Part shown: positions 53,145 through 61,290 of the stretch, in pieces
How positions within the stretch are numbered: position 1 is the first letter of the stretch
How the letters are laid out: the number at the start of each line of letters is the position of its first letter
From: Arcicella aquatica
GTDB taxonomy: Bacteria; Bacteroidota; Bacteroidia; Cytophagales; Spirosomataceae
Length of the DNA: 64,000 bases
Direction: 5' to 3'
Assembly: GCF_034928825.1 (NCBI RefSeq)
Contig: NZ_JAYFUL010000018.1
Coordinates: 1-64,000 of the forward strand
Notes under the pieces: generated by a model
Seen by the model: the letters and a program-made list of their open reading frames with translations, nothing else
Database searches by the model: none
What the model was told of the DNA's origin: nothing
Position numbers and translations under genes: made by a program

Positions 53145-53188
53145 AGAAGGGATTAACGTTTGAATAAATTCAAACGTTAATCCCTTCT
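53145..53188. terminator. Perfect 21-bp hairpin after rpmA
   Basis: The arm starting AGAAGGGATTAACGTTTGAA (53145-53165) pairs exactly with 53168-53188 around two bases. It is 40 bases after rpmA. The T run is short, so read-through to the hairpin at 53396 is possible. Confidence 0.75.
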
Positions 53189-53395
53189 TCATTTAGGTAT
53201 TTAGCAGAAACGTGAAATTTAATATTACTTTCTTGTTAAACTCTTTTAAATTTGTCATGAAACAATCATCAATCCATTGACTTATAAACGTTTATTTGTT
53301 TATATGCAATGGCTTTTTTGTTTTGTACAATCAGGATTTGAAAGACATTCACCAATATGAATCCAAACCTTTAAAACATTTGGAATTTAGCATTA

Positions 53396-53428
53396 AATGC
53401 CATCCTCAATGAGGATGGCATTTTTTTT
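53396..53428 (+). terminator. Strong terminator without an obvious gene
   Basis: AATGCCATCCTC (53396-53407) pairs with GAGGATGGCATT (53411-53422) around AAT, followed by TTTTTT. No coding gene lies directly upstream in the 207 bases after the rpmA hairpin (53189-53395), so it ends either read-through from rpmA or a small RNA. Confidence 0.75.
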
Positions 53429-53512
53429 GTAATATTCTTTGAACTCATTATAATCGCTAATTTGTTAATAATCATATAATCAGGTGTTTAATTATCAATT
53501 ATTAAAATATTT

Positions 53513-53520
53513 TACATTTG
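53513..53520 (+). promoter_or_regulatory. -7 box of the small-protein gene
   Basis: TACATTTG matches TAnnTTTG exactly. Transcription would begin about 29 bases before the ATG at 53556. No clear -33 element. Confidence 0.5.
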
Positions 53521-53555
53521 TATTATAATTTTTTCAATATATAAACAACAATAAT

Positions 53556-53705
53556 ATGAGACACAGCTTAGCCATTTTCCAACGGTATGATTGGAGAGAC
53601 TTTCAGGCAAAGAAAAATGCCACAAGGAAGTATGCAAACAACAAAAAAGCACCAGAGGTTGCACATCCAGAACACGATAAGGTATCATTCGACTGGATAA
53701 ACTAA
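53556..53705 (+). CDS. Small basic protein, 49 aa, with own promoter and terminator
   Basis: The ORF begins MRHSLAIFQRYDWRDFQAKK and ends DKVSFDWIN. It has nine Lys/Arg-rich positions in the middle (KKNATRKYANNKK), two Trp and no hydrophobic stretch. A -7 box lies at 53513-53520 and a terminator hairpin overlaps the stop codon (53704-53742), so the unit looks like a real, highly expressed small gene. I know no family. A nucleic-acid or ribosome-associated role is possible from the charge. Confidence 0.6.
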   Translation: MRHSLAIFQRYDWRDFQAKKNATRKYANNKKAPEVAHPEHDKVSFDWIN

Positions 53706-53742
53706 AAAAGCCGTCCCAAACGAAATTGGAACGGCTTTTTTG
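53704..53742 (+). terminator. Terminator of the small-protein gene, shared with pdhA
   Basis: AAAAAGCCGT pairs with ACGGCTTTTT; an inner CC/GG pair extends the stem. The T run TTTTTT follows directly. It is also 16 bases from the convergent pdhA stop. Confidence 0.82.
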
Positions 53743-53757
53743 TATCTTCTACTATCC

Positions 53758-54765
53758 TTATTCTACAGGGAATGGATATTCTTCTACATAAACATCTGTA
53801 AAAATCTCTGCTGGATCTGGCCAAGGAGATTCTTCTGCAAATTTAACCGAAGCTTCTACTCTTACTTTGATTTCAGCATCAATCGCTGCAAGTTCCTCTT
53901 CTGTAGCAAGACCATTATCTAAAATTGCTTTCTTTACTTGCTCGATAGGGTCACGCATTTTGTATTGCTCAACCTCCTCTTTCGTACGGTATTTCTGAGG
54001 GTCAGACATTGAGTGACCTCTATAACGATATGTTTTAAATTCTAAGAATGTTGGTCCTTCGCCAGCTCTAGCACGGTCAGCAGCACGAGAAACCGCTTCA
54101 TGAACAGCCTCAACGCTCATGGCATCTACCGGTTCAGAAGGCATATCATACGCTTCACCGATTGTATAAAGGTCTGTAACGTTTGAAGTACGAGAAACCG
54201 ATGTTCCCATGGCATAACCATTGTTTTCTACCACAAAAATGGCAGGTAATTTCCAAGTCATTGCCATATTAAATGCCTCATGCAAAGCACCTTGACGAAC
54301 AGCACCATCACCGAAATAACAAATCGCTAAGTTTCCAGTTTTGTTATATTTTTCAGCAAAAGCCAAACCTGCTCCTAATGGAATTTGTGCGCCCACAATA
54401 CCATGTCCACCCACAAAGCCAACTGATTTATCAAAAATGTGCATCGAACCACCTTTTCCTTTAGAGATACCAGTAGCTTTTCCGAACAACTCAGCCATGA
54501 TAGTATTAGGGTCTGAACCTAAAGCTAAAGGAATACCGTGGTCACGATATGCTGTGATATACTTGTCGCCGTCTTTCAATGCAGATCTTGCTCCTGATGA
54601 ACAAGCTTCTTGTCCGATGTAAAGGTGACAAAAACCTTTGATTTTTTGTTGTCCATACAACTGACCAGCACGTTCTTCAAATTTGCGTTGAAGTACCATT
54701 GACTCGTACCAGTACATATAGGTCTCCTTCGAGTATTTTACTTTGTTTTCAGCTTTATTTGCCAT
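53758..54765 (-). CDS. pdhA: Pyruvate dehydrogenase E1 component, alpha subunit
   Basis: Thiamine-diphosphate subunit that decarboxylates pyruvate in the pyruvate dehydrogenase complex. The 335-aa length fits the alpha2-beta2 type. The ThDP motif is GDGAVRQGALHEAFNMA with ENN at 26 residues further (near residues 150-180). The loop YRYRGHSMSDPQKYRT near 245 is conserved. The beta subunit and E2 are not in the window. It is divergent from recF, with 258 bases between the starts containing TTTG and a TAATTTCG -7-like site. Confidence 0.96.
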   Translation of the reverse strand: MANKAENKVKYSKETYMYWYESMVLQRKFEERAGQLYGQQKIKGFCHLYIGQEACSSGARSALKDGDKYITAYRDHGIPLALGSDPNTIMAELFGKATGISKGKGGSMHIFDKSVGFVGGHGIVGAQIPLGAGLAFAEKYNKTGNLAICYFGDGAVRQGALHEAFNMAMTWKLPAIFVVENNGYAMGTSVSRTSNVTDLYTIGEAYDMPSEPVDAMSVEAVHEAVSRAADRARAGEGPTFLEFKTYRYRGHSMSDPQKYRTKEEVEQYKMRDPIEQVKKAILDNGLATEEELAAIDAEIKVRVEASVKFAEESPWPDPAEIFTDVYVEEYPFPVE

Positions 54766-55022
54766 TTTCTACAATTATGAATGAGTGATTTGTGAATAAG
54801 TGAAAGTGTAAGCTTCACCTTGACACTGCTTATTCGGAGGTAAATCCGATGCTAAACTGCCTGTGATTTGCAATCCCATCAAACAGTCTTTAATTTGCAC
54901 TACGAAATTAGTACAAAACAAAGAACACACAAAGTATTTTGTATTATTCATTGATGCTTAAATACATGTTTTGTCAAATTTTATCCACAATTTCCTATTC
55001 AATCCCTTTTTATTTTCTTTTC

Positions 55023-56108
55023 ATGTATTTACAAAAACTTAGTTTGACCAATTTCAAAAGCTACGACTACAATACTTTCGAGTTTTCGCCTCGGGTAAAT
55101 TGTATTGTTGGCGAAAATGGTATTGGCAAAACTAATTTATTAGACGCTATTTACTTTTTGGCTTTAACTAAAAGTTCTATCTCTAATCAAGATACCCTTA
55201 GTATCAATCATGACGCTGATTTTATGATGATTGAGGGCAATTTTGAAAGTGAAAAAAATACGCTCATTACTGTTGCTTTACAAAAGGGACAAAAGAAGGC
55301 TGTTTTGCATGACAAAAAAGCCTATGAAAAGCTATCAGAACATATCGGAAAATTCCCAGTGGTGTTGCTTTCTCCTAATGATACCGATGTGATTCGGGAT
55401 GGGAGTGAAGAAAGAAGAAAATTCTTTGACGGGGTGATGGCGCAATTGGATGCTGAGTACCTTGAAAACCTATTGCAATACAACCGCCTGTTATTACAAC
55501 GGAACTCTTTACTCAAACAGTTTGCCGAACGCCATTATGTGGATGATTTACTGTTAGATATTTATACAGACCCTTTGGTGGAGGTTTCTCTGAAAATATA
55601 TCAGGCTCGTATCGTTTTTACGGAGAATTTTCTACCTATTTTCAAAAAGCATTATGAGGTATTATCTGATGCCAGAGAGAGCGTAGAAATGATTTATGAG
55701 TCAGAGGTAGGCAATGATGACTTTGTTGCCTTATTTCGAAGAAATAGGCACAGAGATTTGGCTGCACAGAGAACAACACTTGGAAGCCATAAGGATGATT
55801 TCATTTTTGAAATTAATGGCTTTACCTTGCGTAAATTTGGCTCACAGGGACAACAAAAATCTTTTGTGATTGCCCTTAAACTGGCTCAATTTGAAATGCT
55901 GAGTATTGCGAAGGGCTTCGCACCCATTTTACTCTTAGATGATATTTTTGATAAGCTTGATGACAAAAGAATCCAACAGCTTATTAATATGATGACTGAT
56001 GGAACATTTAACCAAGTATTCATTACCGATGCTCGTCCTGAAAGGACAAGAGAATTATTGGAAAAGCTGGTTGTAGATATTAAGTATTTTGAAGTAAAAA
56101 AAGCCTAA
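55023..56108 (+). CDS. recF: DNA replication and repair protein RecF
   Basis: SMC-like ATPase that loads RecA at gapped DNA with RecO and RecR. 361 aa from the ATG at 55023, where MYLQKLSLTNFKSYDYN begins the canonical fold; upstream in-frame codons (from 54939) would add a hydrophobic, unlike N-terminus. Walker A GENGIGKTN near residue 33, signature segment LGSHKDDFIF near 258, Walker B PILLLDDIFDKLDDKR near 300. The stop codon lies inside a bidirectional terminator. Confidence 0.96.
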   Translation: MYLQKLSLTNFKSYDYNTFEFSPRVNCIVGENGIGKTNLLDAIYFLALTKSSISNQDTLSINHDADFMMIEGNFESEKNTLITVALQKGQKKAVLHDKKAYEKLSEHIGKFPVVLLSPNDTDVIRDGSEERRKFFDGVMAQLDAEYLENLLQYNRLLLQRNSLLKQFAERHYVDDLLLDIYTDPLVEVSLKIYQARIVFTENFLPIFKKHYEVLSDARESVEMIYESEVGNDDFVALFRRNRHRDLAAQRTTLGSHKDDFIFEINGFTLRKFGSQGQQKSFVIALKLAQFEMLSIAKGFAPILLLDDIFDKLDDKRIQQLINMMTDGTFNQVFITDARPERTRELLEKLVVDIKYFEVKKA

Positions 56109-56136
56109 CGCATTGAATATTTACGTTAGGCTTTTT
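56098..56136. terminator. Bidirectional terminator between recF and adhesin-like gene
   Basis: AAAAAGCCTAACG (56098-56110) pairs with CGTTAGGCTTTTT (56124-56136), with the recF stop codon TAA inside the left arm. A and T runs at both ends suit termination in both directions. Confidence 0.85.
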
Positions 56137-56138
56137 AT

Positions 56139-57467
56139 TTATTTTTCTGTGAATTTCACTCCTGCATAATTGGTCTTGATGGTAATCTTGGTGGCTGAGC
56201 CTTTACCAATCTTTCCTTTATAAACCTTGGTAGATTTCCATCCCATCGTACGGTCGTCAACTTCTTTATTATCATCAGGATTTACTGTCAGCGTGCATTT
56301 TCCTTCTGGGTATCTAAAGTTAGCATACGTAGTCGTTACTTCAAAATCAGCATTACAATCGCCAGTTACTGGTAATTTTACCGCTGTATAATTTGAACGA
56401 ATGTCTAGCGTCTTCAACGTCTTCGATAATTCTGCTAACTGAACGCCATCTGAATAACTGATTGATAACTTTCCTGTTTGGTTAATTTTACCAATTTTGC
56501 CACTTGAATACTGAATTGTTCCATCCAAATTATTAATGTCATCTAAAATCATCGAACCATAATTGTTAGTCAATTTTAGGTTGTCCGCCTTTTCGATATT
56601 CAGTTTTGAATAAGCAATGTGCAAATCGCCATCATCCATTTGTTTGATATTCCCTGAGCCATATTGCACAAAAATATCTTTCTCTCCACCCGTCAATCTA
56701 TCAGAAACAAAGCTTCCATAATTAGACGTAATCTTCAAGGGAGCTGAAAACTGAGGAATAATCGTTTTGCCATATTTATTTGAAACAGTTAATGAATTAG
56801 ACTTCGGCATATAAATCATATAGTTAATCTCTACGCCACGCTTTTCATTTACTTTTTTACCATTGCTACTACTCCAGTTAAAAGTATTTGTTAAGCTATT
56901 TGCCCAACTCCAGTTGCCATTACCATTGGTTCTTTCGTCTGTATCAATCATTGTTTTAAAGGCTATTTTGTCTCCTTCTTTTCTTTCAATGATTTCTACA
57001 TTATCAATAAACGTTTGGGCTTGTGCTTCTGTACTGCCATAACCAATGATGGTAATATCTACTTTGATTTCATTTTTATTCCAAAGCTCTACTTTTACTT
57101 CTCCGTGTTGGTTGTTAATATTCAAAAAGTTTTTAGCATCTACAGGATAAGATTTACTAATTACTTTTTTCTTTTCTATGGCTGCCGTTTCCTGAATAGT
57201 TGCCTGACCATACTCTGAATTATAAGTGATTGCCCCTGGTGTTGGTGGTGTAGGAGGCAAAGGTGGCATTTCGATAGCTCTACCTACTATCGCAACGCTA
57301 TTTAATGTTCTTGCCGTATTGCTTCTAGTTGTGGCAATACTTGCCCTTACATGGCTCTGGTATTCTTTTACTTCTACAGAATCATGTACATAAACGCTTA
57401 CTTGTTGAGCAAAGGTGCTGTTGATTATTAAAACACACAATGCTACTATATTCAATACTTTTTTCAT
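56139..57467 (-). CDS. Exported beta-solenoid adhesin-like protein (DUF4097-type)
   Basis: A 442-aa exported protein with signal peptide ending STFAQ. From residue 130 it shows many short turns of the type YGSMILDDIN, YSSGKIGKI and YSDGVQLAEL, as in right-handed beta-solenoid or DUF4097/DUF2807 putative adhesins. It is the last gene of a sigma/anti-sigma/effector operon; adhesin-like proteins of this kind are frequent targets of ECF systems in Bacteroidota. Function in envelope sensing or adhesion is not shown. Confidence 0.8.
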   Translation of the reverse strand: MKKVLNIVALCVLIINSTFAQQVSVYVHDSVEVKEYQSHVRASIATTRSNTARTLNSVAIVGRAIEMPPLPPTPPTPGAITYNSEYGQATIQETAAIEKKKVISKSYPVDAKNFLNINNQHGEVKVELWNKNEIKVDITIIGYGSTEAQAQTFIDNVEIIERKEGDKIAFKTMIDTDERTNGNGNWSWANSLTNTFNWSSSNGKKVNEKRGVEINYMIYMPKSNSLTVSNKYGKTIIPQFSAPLKITSNYGSFVSDRLTGGEKDIFVQYGSGNIKQMDDGDLHIAYSKLNIEKADNLKLTNNYGSMILDDINNLDGTIQYSSGKIGKINQTGKLSISYSDGVQLAELSKTLKTLDIRSNYTAVKLPVTGDCNADFEVTTTYANFRYPEGKCTLTVNPDDNKEVDDRTMGWKSTKVYKGKIGKGSATKITIKTNYAGVKFTEK

Positions 57468-57493
57468 GACATTCTTCGATTAAACTGTTTACC

Positions 57494-58069
57494 TCAAATG
57501 CTTTTCATCGGATTATTCTGATAATCTTTAATTTTCTGAATAATTGATAATTGCCTGTTTAAAATATCTAATTGTACTTGTAAATTTTGAATCATCGCTT
57601 GAACTAGCTCTTCCTGATTAGGCGTTTGGGGTAATTCTGCTTTCAGGTTTTGATAGTCTTTGTTTAGCTTCTCAATTTCTGTGGCAAACTCTTTGTAAAG
57701 TACTGGGTCGTGAGCCTCAATTTGCCTGATTTCCTCACGTTTTGTTTCAATCAAACTTGCATACTGAACCATTTTATCGCCATATTCGGGGCTTACTGTG
57801 GCGATAATCTTATCTGTATTTTCTGATTTGAAACCAAGGTCATGTATAAAATAACAACCTATTAATATGGCAAGGCCTGCTGCTAATGCCCAATATTTTT
57901 GTTTGAAAACAATGATTTTTTTCTTTTCAACAAAAGGTGTTTCTCCCGGAAAGGCATCTAAATTCCCCAAGCCTTTGTCTATTTTATCCCATAAACCTAC
58001 AGGGATTTCAAACTGATCAAAGTTTTCACGGTTATCACGAATGAATCTTTCTGTTTTTGTCTTTTTCAT
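57494..58069 (-). CDS. Membrane protein, probable anti-sigma factor
   Basis: A 191-aa single-span protein. Residues 1-50 (KTERFIRDNRENFDQFEIPVGLWDKI) are a cytosolic segment as found in small anti-sigma proteins of this phylum. The membrane segment is KYWALAAGLAILIGCYFIHDL (near 55-75). The extracytoplasmic part is a helical bundle (about 85-185, rich in Glu/Gln/Leu) that could be a coiled coil. It lies between the ECF sigma gene and the adhesin-like gene. A GGAGG lies 11 bases before the ATG, preceded by a (GA)7 repeat. The classic zinc motif is missing. Confidence 0.72.
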   Translation of the reverse strand: MKKTKTERFIRDNRENFDQFEIPVGLWDKIDKGLGNLDAFPGETPFVEKKKIIVFKQKYWALAAGLAILIGCYFIHDLGFKSENTDKIIATVSPEYGDKMVQYASLIETKREEIRQIEAHDPVLYKEFATEIEKLNKDYQNLKAELPQTPNQEELVQAMIQNLQVQLDILNRQLSIIQKIKDYQNNPMKSI

Positions 58070-58084
58070 AACGCTCTAAGCCTC

Positions 58085-58098
58085 CTCTCTCTCTCTCT
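58085..58098. repeat. Dinucleotide (CT)7 repeat
   Basis: Seven CT units on the plus strand, i.e. (GA)7 in the mRNA just upstream of GGAGG and the start codon of the anti-sigma-like gene. Length changes would move spacing to upstream elements. Confidence 0.6.
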
Positions 58099-58123
58099 TA
58101 ATACAAAGGAAAAGAAAAGGTCT

Positions 58124-58687
58124 TTATTGTTTTAAAATTTCCAACAATCGTTTTTTGGCTCTGATGTATTGTGTTCGCGAAGTAGACTCTGCCACGCCCA
58201 AAATCTCTGCGATTTCTTCGTGGTCATAGCCTTCTAATAAATACAAACAAAGTACTGTTCTGAAACCATCAGGTAACTGTTGAATGGCATTCTGTACTCT
58301 TTGAATATTTAGTTCTATTCCTTCTTCGTCGTACGTGGCATCGTCTGGAATATCTGCTGCTTCTTCGATATCGATTAATTGTACCTTTCTATTCCTTAAA
58401 TGATTTAAAGCTCGATTAATAACAATCTGTTTCAACCAAGCACCAAAAGTACTTGTTTGTCGAAAATCATGGATTTTCTGAAAAGCATCTAAAAAGGCAT
58501 CTTGCAGGACGTCCTCTGCTTCGCCAACATGATTTACTATTCGGACAGCAACATTGAACATAGCCTTTGCATAAAGCCTATAAATCTCGTACTGAGCCTT
58601 GCGATCACCCCTACGGCAAGCCTCCACGAGTGGCAAATGTTTGTCTATGTAATGTGTTTGTTCCAGTGCTAAAGGTTGAGGATTCAT
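58124..58687 (-). CDS. ECF-type RNA polymerase sigma factor
   Basis: A 187-aa sigma-70 factor with regions 2 and 4 only. I prefer the ATG at 58687 (MNPQPLALEQ) to a TTG at 58711. Region 2: LYAKAMFNVAVRIVNHVGEAEDVLQDAFLDAFQKI and FGAWLKQIVINRALNHLR. Region 4: YDHEEIAEILGVAESTSRTQYIRAKKRL. Downstream in the same operon lie an anti-sigma-like gene and an adhesin-like gene. Confidence 0.92.
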   Translation of the reverse strand: MNPQPLALEQTHYIDKHLPLVEACRRGDRKAQYEIYRLYAKAMFNVAVRIVNHVGEAEDVLQDAFLDAFQKIHDFRQTSTFGAWLKQIVINRALNHLRNRKVQLIDIEEAADIPDDATYDEEGIELNIQRVQNAIQQLPDGFRTVLCLYLLEGYDHEEIAEILGVAESTSRTQYIRAKKRLLEILKQ

Positions 58688-58874
58688 AGTGTTCAAACTT
58701 CTAACCTTCAAGTTAAGCAGTTTTCATCTATTGACAACCAATAACTTAAATTCAAACTAATGACACAGAACAATTTAGGAATGTTGCATTTTGTTGAAAA
58801 TTCTTAAAATATTTTAAAAAATTTATCGTTTAACGCTCTTACTCAAAAATAATATGCCATCAATAGTATTACTT

Positions 58875-58901
58875 ACGACAAATGTCGTTATATTTACGAC
58901 A
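58875..58901. promoter_or_regulatory. Operator-like palindrome ACGACA-AA-TGTCGT with extra half site
   Basis: A perfect inverted repeat at 58875-58888 is followed by a third ACGACA at 58896-58901, 21 bases (two helical turns) from the first. It lies 21-47 bases before the antitoxin start, a usual place for autorepression by Xre-type antitoxins. Confidence 0.6.
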
Positions 58902-58921
58902 CATTTACAATAATAGCATCC

Positions 58922-59371
58922 ATGAAAAAACAAAATATTTTACCTATATCAACTTTGATTGTATTGCTAGGCGGGCAAACAATCATCAATCGTGAAATTA
59001 GACATGATTTCGACCTGATTGAAATTGCGAAAGAAGGTTTACCTAAACAAGCGTTAGACTGTCTGGCGAAACAAATTTCTTTTTCAAATAAAGAAATGGC
59101 CGACATCCTAAATATTTCAGAAAGAACTATTCAACGCTACAGAGAAGACCAACGCTTAGACAAAGATGCCTCTGCGAAATTGATACGCTTGGCAAAATTG
59201 TACGAGCTTGGTCAAGAAACTTTTGGAAGTCTTGAAAGATTTAATGGTTGGATGCACTCACACGTGCCTGCTTTAGGAGGAAAACGTCCTACTGAATTAT
59301 TGGATACTTCATTAGGCTACGAAATCATTGAAAGAGAATTAATATATATTGAACATGGTTTGTTTTCATAA
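58922..59371 (+). CDS. Xre/DUF2384 antitoxin of a RES-Xre toxin-antitoxin pair
   Basis: A 149-aa DNA-binding antitoxin. A helix-turn-helix is visible at ISFSNKEMADILNISERTIQRYRE (near residues 51-75). The C-terminal DUF2384 (toxin-binding) domain runs from about 85 to 149, with FNGWMHSHVPALGGKRPTELLDT as the hallmark. It precedes the RES toxin gene by 119 bases, unusually far. An operator-like palindrome lies upstream. The family is well established. Confidence 0.93.
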   Translation: MKKQNILPISTLIVLLGGQTIINREIRHDFDLIEIAKEGLPKQALDCLAKQISFSNKEMADILNISERTIQRYREDQRLDKDASAKLIRLAKLYELGQETFGSLERFNGWMHSHVPALGGKRPTELLDTSLGYEIIERELIYIEHGLFS

Positions 59372-59490
59372 ACACCTTGTTTAGGTAGTCTATTTAAAAT
59401 AAATGACGTTAATGTGTGAAATAAAATGATGTATTCAACATCGGCTAATCGCTCAAAACTATCATTTAGCTACGCCCTAACACATTTAAC

Positions 59491-59958
59491 ATGGAAGTTT
59501 TTAGAATTAGTAAACTTATAAGAGCCCGAGATCTGTCGGGTTTCGGAGCAAGTTTAAAAGGACAGCGCTGGAATAGAAGAGGCACATCGGTGCTTTATAC
59601 TGCTTCACACAGGTCGCTCGCTTTATTAGAAGTATTAGTACATTTAGGTGAATATTACCCACTAGACGAGTACGCTATCATTACGTTAGAAGTGCCAGAT
59701 AACGAAATTACGTTGCTGGATGCAACAAGTTTACCCAAAGACTGGGCTAGAATATTTGAAGCAGGCATATTAGCTTCTTATACAGATGAATGGTTTAATA
59801 CTGAGCAATCTATCGCTTTAGGCGTGCCTTCGGCGATTGTTGCACAAGAATATAACTACCTTATCAACCCTTTGCATCCAAATTTTTTGGATATCAAGAT
59901 TAAACACATAGAACCATTCACTTTTGACGAAAGATTTTTTAAGGATGTCATCGACTAA
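59491..59958 (+). CDS. RES-domain toxin (NAD+ phosphorylase family)
   Basis: A 155-aa RES toxin; characterised members degrade NAD+ and stop growth. The conserved Arg is in GQRWNRRGTSVLYTA (near residue 29), the Glu in LALLEVLVHLG (near 47) and the Ser near 120 in AIGVPSAIV-like GVPSAIVAQEYN. The ATG at 59491 follows ACACATTTAAC, which with GTTAATGTGT at 59408 forms an imperfect inverted repeat. The stop overlaps the cupin gene by 14 bases. Confidence 0.92.
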   Translation: MEVFRISKLIRARDLSGFGASLKGQRWNRRGTSVLYTASHRSLALLEVLVHLGEYYPLDEYAIITLEVPDNEITLLDATSLPKDWARIFEAGILASYTDEWFNTEQSIALGVPSAIVAQEYNYLINPLHPNFLDIKIKHIEPFTFDERFFKDVID

Positions 59959-60454
59959 AAACGCCCAATATTGGATTGAAAACTATCAAATGAATGCTCA
60001 TCCAGAAGGTGGATACTTTGCAGAAACCTATCGGGCGAGTGAAAATATTCCTCAAACAGCTCTTCCTGCACGATTTAAGGGACATAGAAGCTATTCGACG
60101 GGTATTTATTTTTTGTTAGAGAGTCATCATATATCAGCGCTTCATCGGATTGCGTCTGACGAAATGTGGCATTTTTATACAGGTTGTGCGTTGAATATTT
60201 ATGTGTTGGATGATAACAGTACTTTGGAAATAATTCGATTAGGGAATAATCCTGATAAGGGCGAGGTATTCCAAGCAGTAGTTCCTGCAGGAAAATGGTT
60301 TGGTTCAAAGCCCGTTGAAGAAAATTCTTATTGCTTAGTAGGCTGTACGGTTGCCCCAGGTTTTGACTTTGCAGATTTTGAAATGAAAGATAGAAAAGCA
60401 TTGTTACAATTATTTCCTCAATACGAGGACATCATAACAATGCTTACTTATTAA
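59945..60454 (+). CDS. Cupin-fold DUF985 protein
   Basis: A 169-aa single-domain cupin of DUF985. I prefer the ATG at 59945, which gives MSSTKNAQYWIENYQMNAHP; an earlier codon at 59924 lies deeper in the RES gene. HPEGGYFAETYRAS and STGIYFLLESHHISALHRI-type SDEMWHFYTGCAL are the family segments; the His residues may bind a metal. The function is unknown. It overlaps the toxin gene by 14 bases, so translation is likely coupled, but a role in the toxin-antitoxin pair is not indicated. Confidence 0.88.
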   Translation: MSSTKNAQYWIENYQMNAHPEGGYFAETYRASENIPQTALPARFKGHRSYSTGIYFLLESHHISALHRIASDEMWHFYTGCALNIYVLDDNSTLEIIRLGNNPDKGEVFQAVVPAGKWFGSKPVEENSYCLVGCTVAPGFDFADFEMKDRKALLQLFPQYEDIITMLTY

Positions 60455-60468
60455 ATCTCTATCCAACA

Positions 60469-61053
60469 TTATTTTAGGGCTATTACTTGTGTTGTGACAG
60501 GCTTACCTGCAATATAATCTTTGGCAAATATTCTGTAATTATCGAAAATCTGACGAGTAGCTATTCTTAACGCCTTTTCATCAATAGCATGTGTTTCTGG
60601 TGCTGCTATGCCCGCTGCATAGCCCATCCAAATAGGACGATTACTGTCGTTTTCAACAAATTGTAAGAGGAGGGTGCCCTTTCTGAGTTTTACTCTTCTA
60701 AGTTCTTCATTCATGCTTTCCTTACCTAATCCTCTAAAAGAACGTTGGAGTACCGAAAGGTTTACATCACTTGGAAATAGTGCATAGAATACAATCAGAT
60801 TAGGCCGCTCTTTAGAGTCTTCATAGCCTCTTAATTTCATCTGATTACCTATTTCATCAATTACAGCTTGAAATTTATAGGTTGTATCAATCATGGTAAA
60901 CTGTTTTTCAACCGTTGTGAATGACTGATAGTTTGGCTTGAATACCTCATCTTCGATTTCTCTATGACAAGCAGAACCAATTTGAAAACTGTTACGATTA
61001 CAAGACACTAAAGCAAGGAGTGCGACTACTGCGAAAAGATAGATTTTTTTCAT
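60469..61053 (-). CDS. DUF4136 lipoprotein
   Basis: A 194-aa lipoprotein: signal with lipobox LVSC (Cys18). The mature part has the DUF4136 pattern: YQSFTTVEKQFTM near 45, IDEIGNQMKLRGYED, PNLIVFYALF near 88 and a C-terminal helix (EKALRIATRQIFDNY). Such proteins are envelope-associated with no known function. It is convergent with the cupin gene, 14 bases apart. Confidence 0.88.
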   Translation of the reverse strand: MKKIYLFAVVALLALVSCNRNSFQIGSACHREIEDEVFKPNYQSFTTVEKQFTMIDTTYKFQAVIDEIGNQMKLRGYEDSKERPNLIVFYALFPSDVNLSVLQRSFRGLGKESMNEELRRVKLRKGTLLLQFVENDSNRPIWMGYAAGIAAPETHAIDEKALRIATRQIFDNYRIFAKDYIAGKPVTTQVIALK

Positions 61054-61219
61054 AACGTAAACATTAATTTGAAACTTATAACTATTTGATTTTTAGTTGA
61101 TTTTCTGGAATCTAAAAACAAAAATGAATTTTCAAAGGCAAAAAGCCGTTCTAATAATAAGTACGTAAAAATTTAAGAATAGTCTCTCTAGTGGTGATTT
61201 AATCAGCAGTTATAAAAGT

Positions 61220-61243
61220 TTTGATTTAAAAGATTAAATCAAA
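61220..61243 (+). promoter_or_regulatory. Hairpin upstream of the DsbA-like gene
   Basis: TTTGATTTAA and TTAAATCAAA pair around AAGA, 48 bases before the start codon. It may be a protein-binding palindrome or mRNA hairpin. Confidence 0.45.
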
Positions 61244-61290
61244 TTTTATAGCTCTTTGTTTGATAAGTAAGGAATTATAATTTTAAAAAA

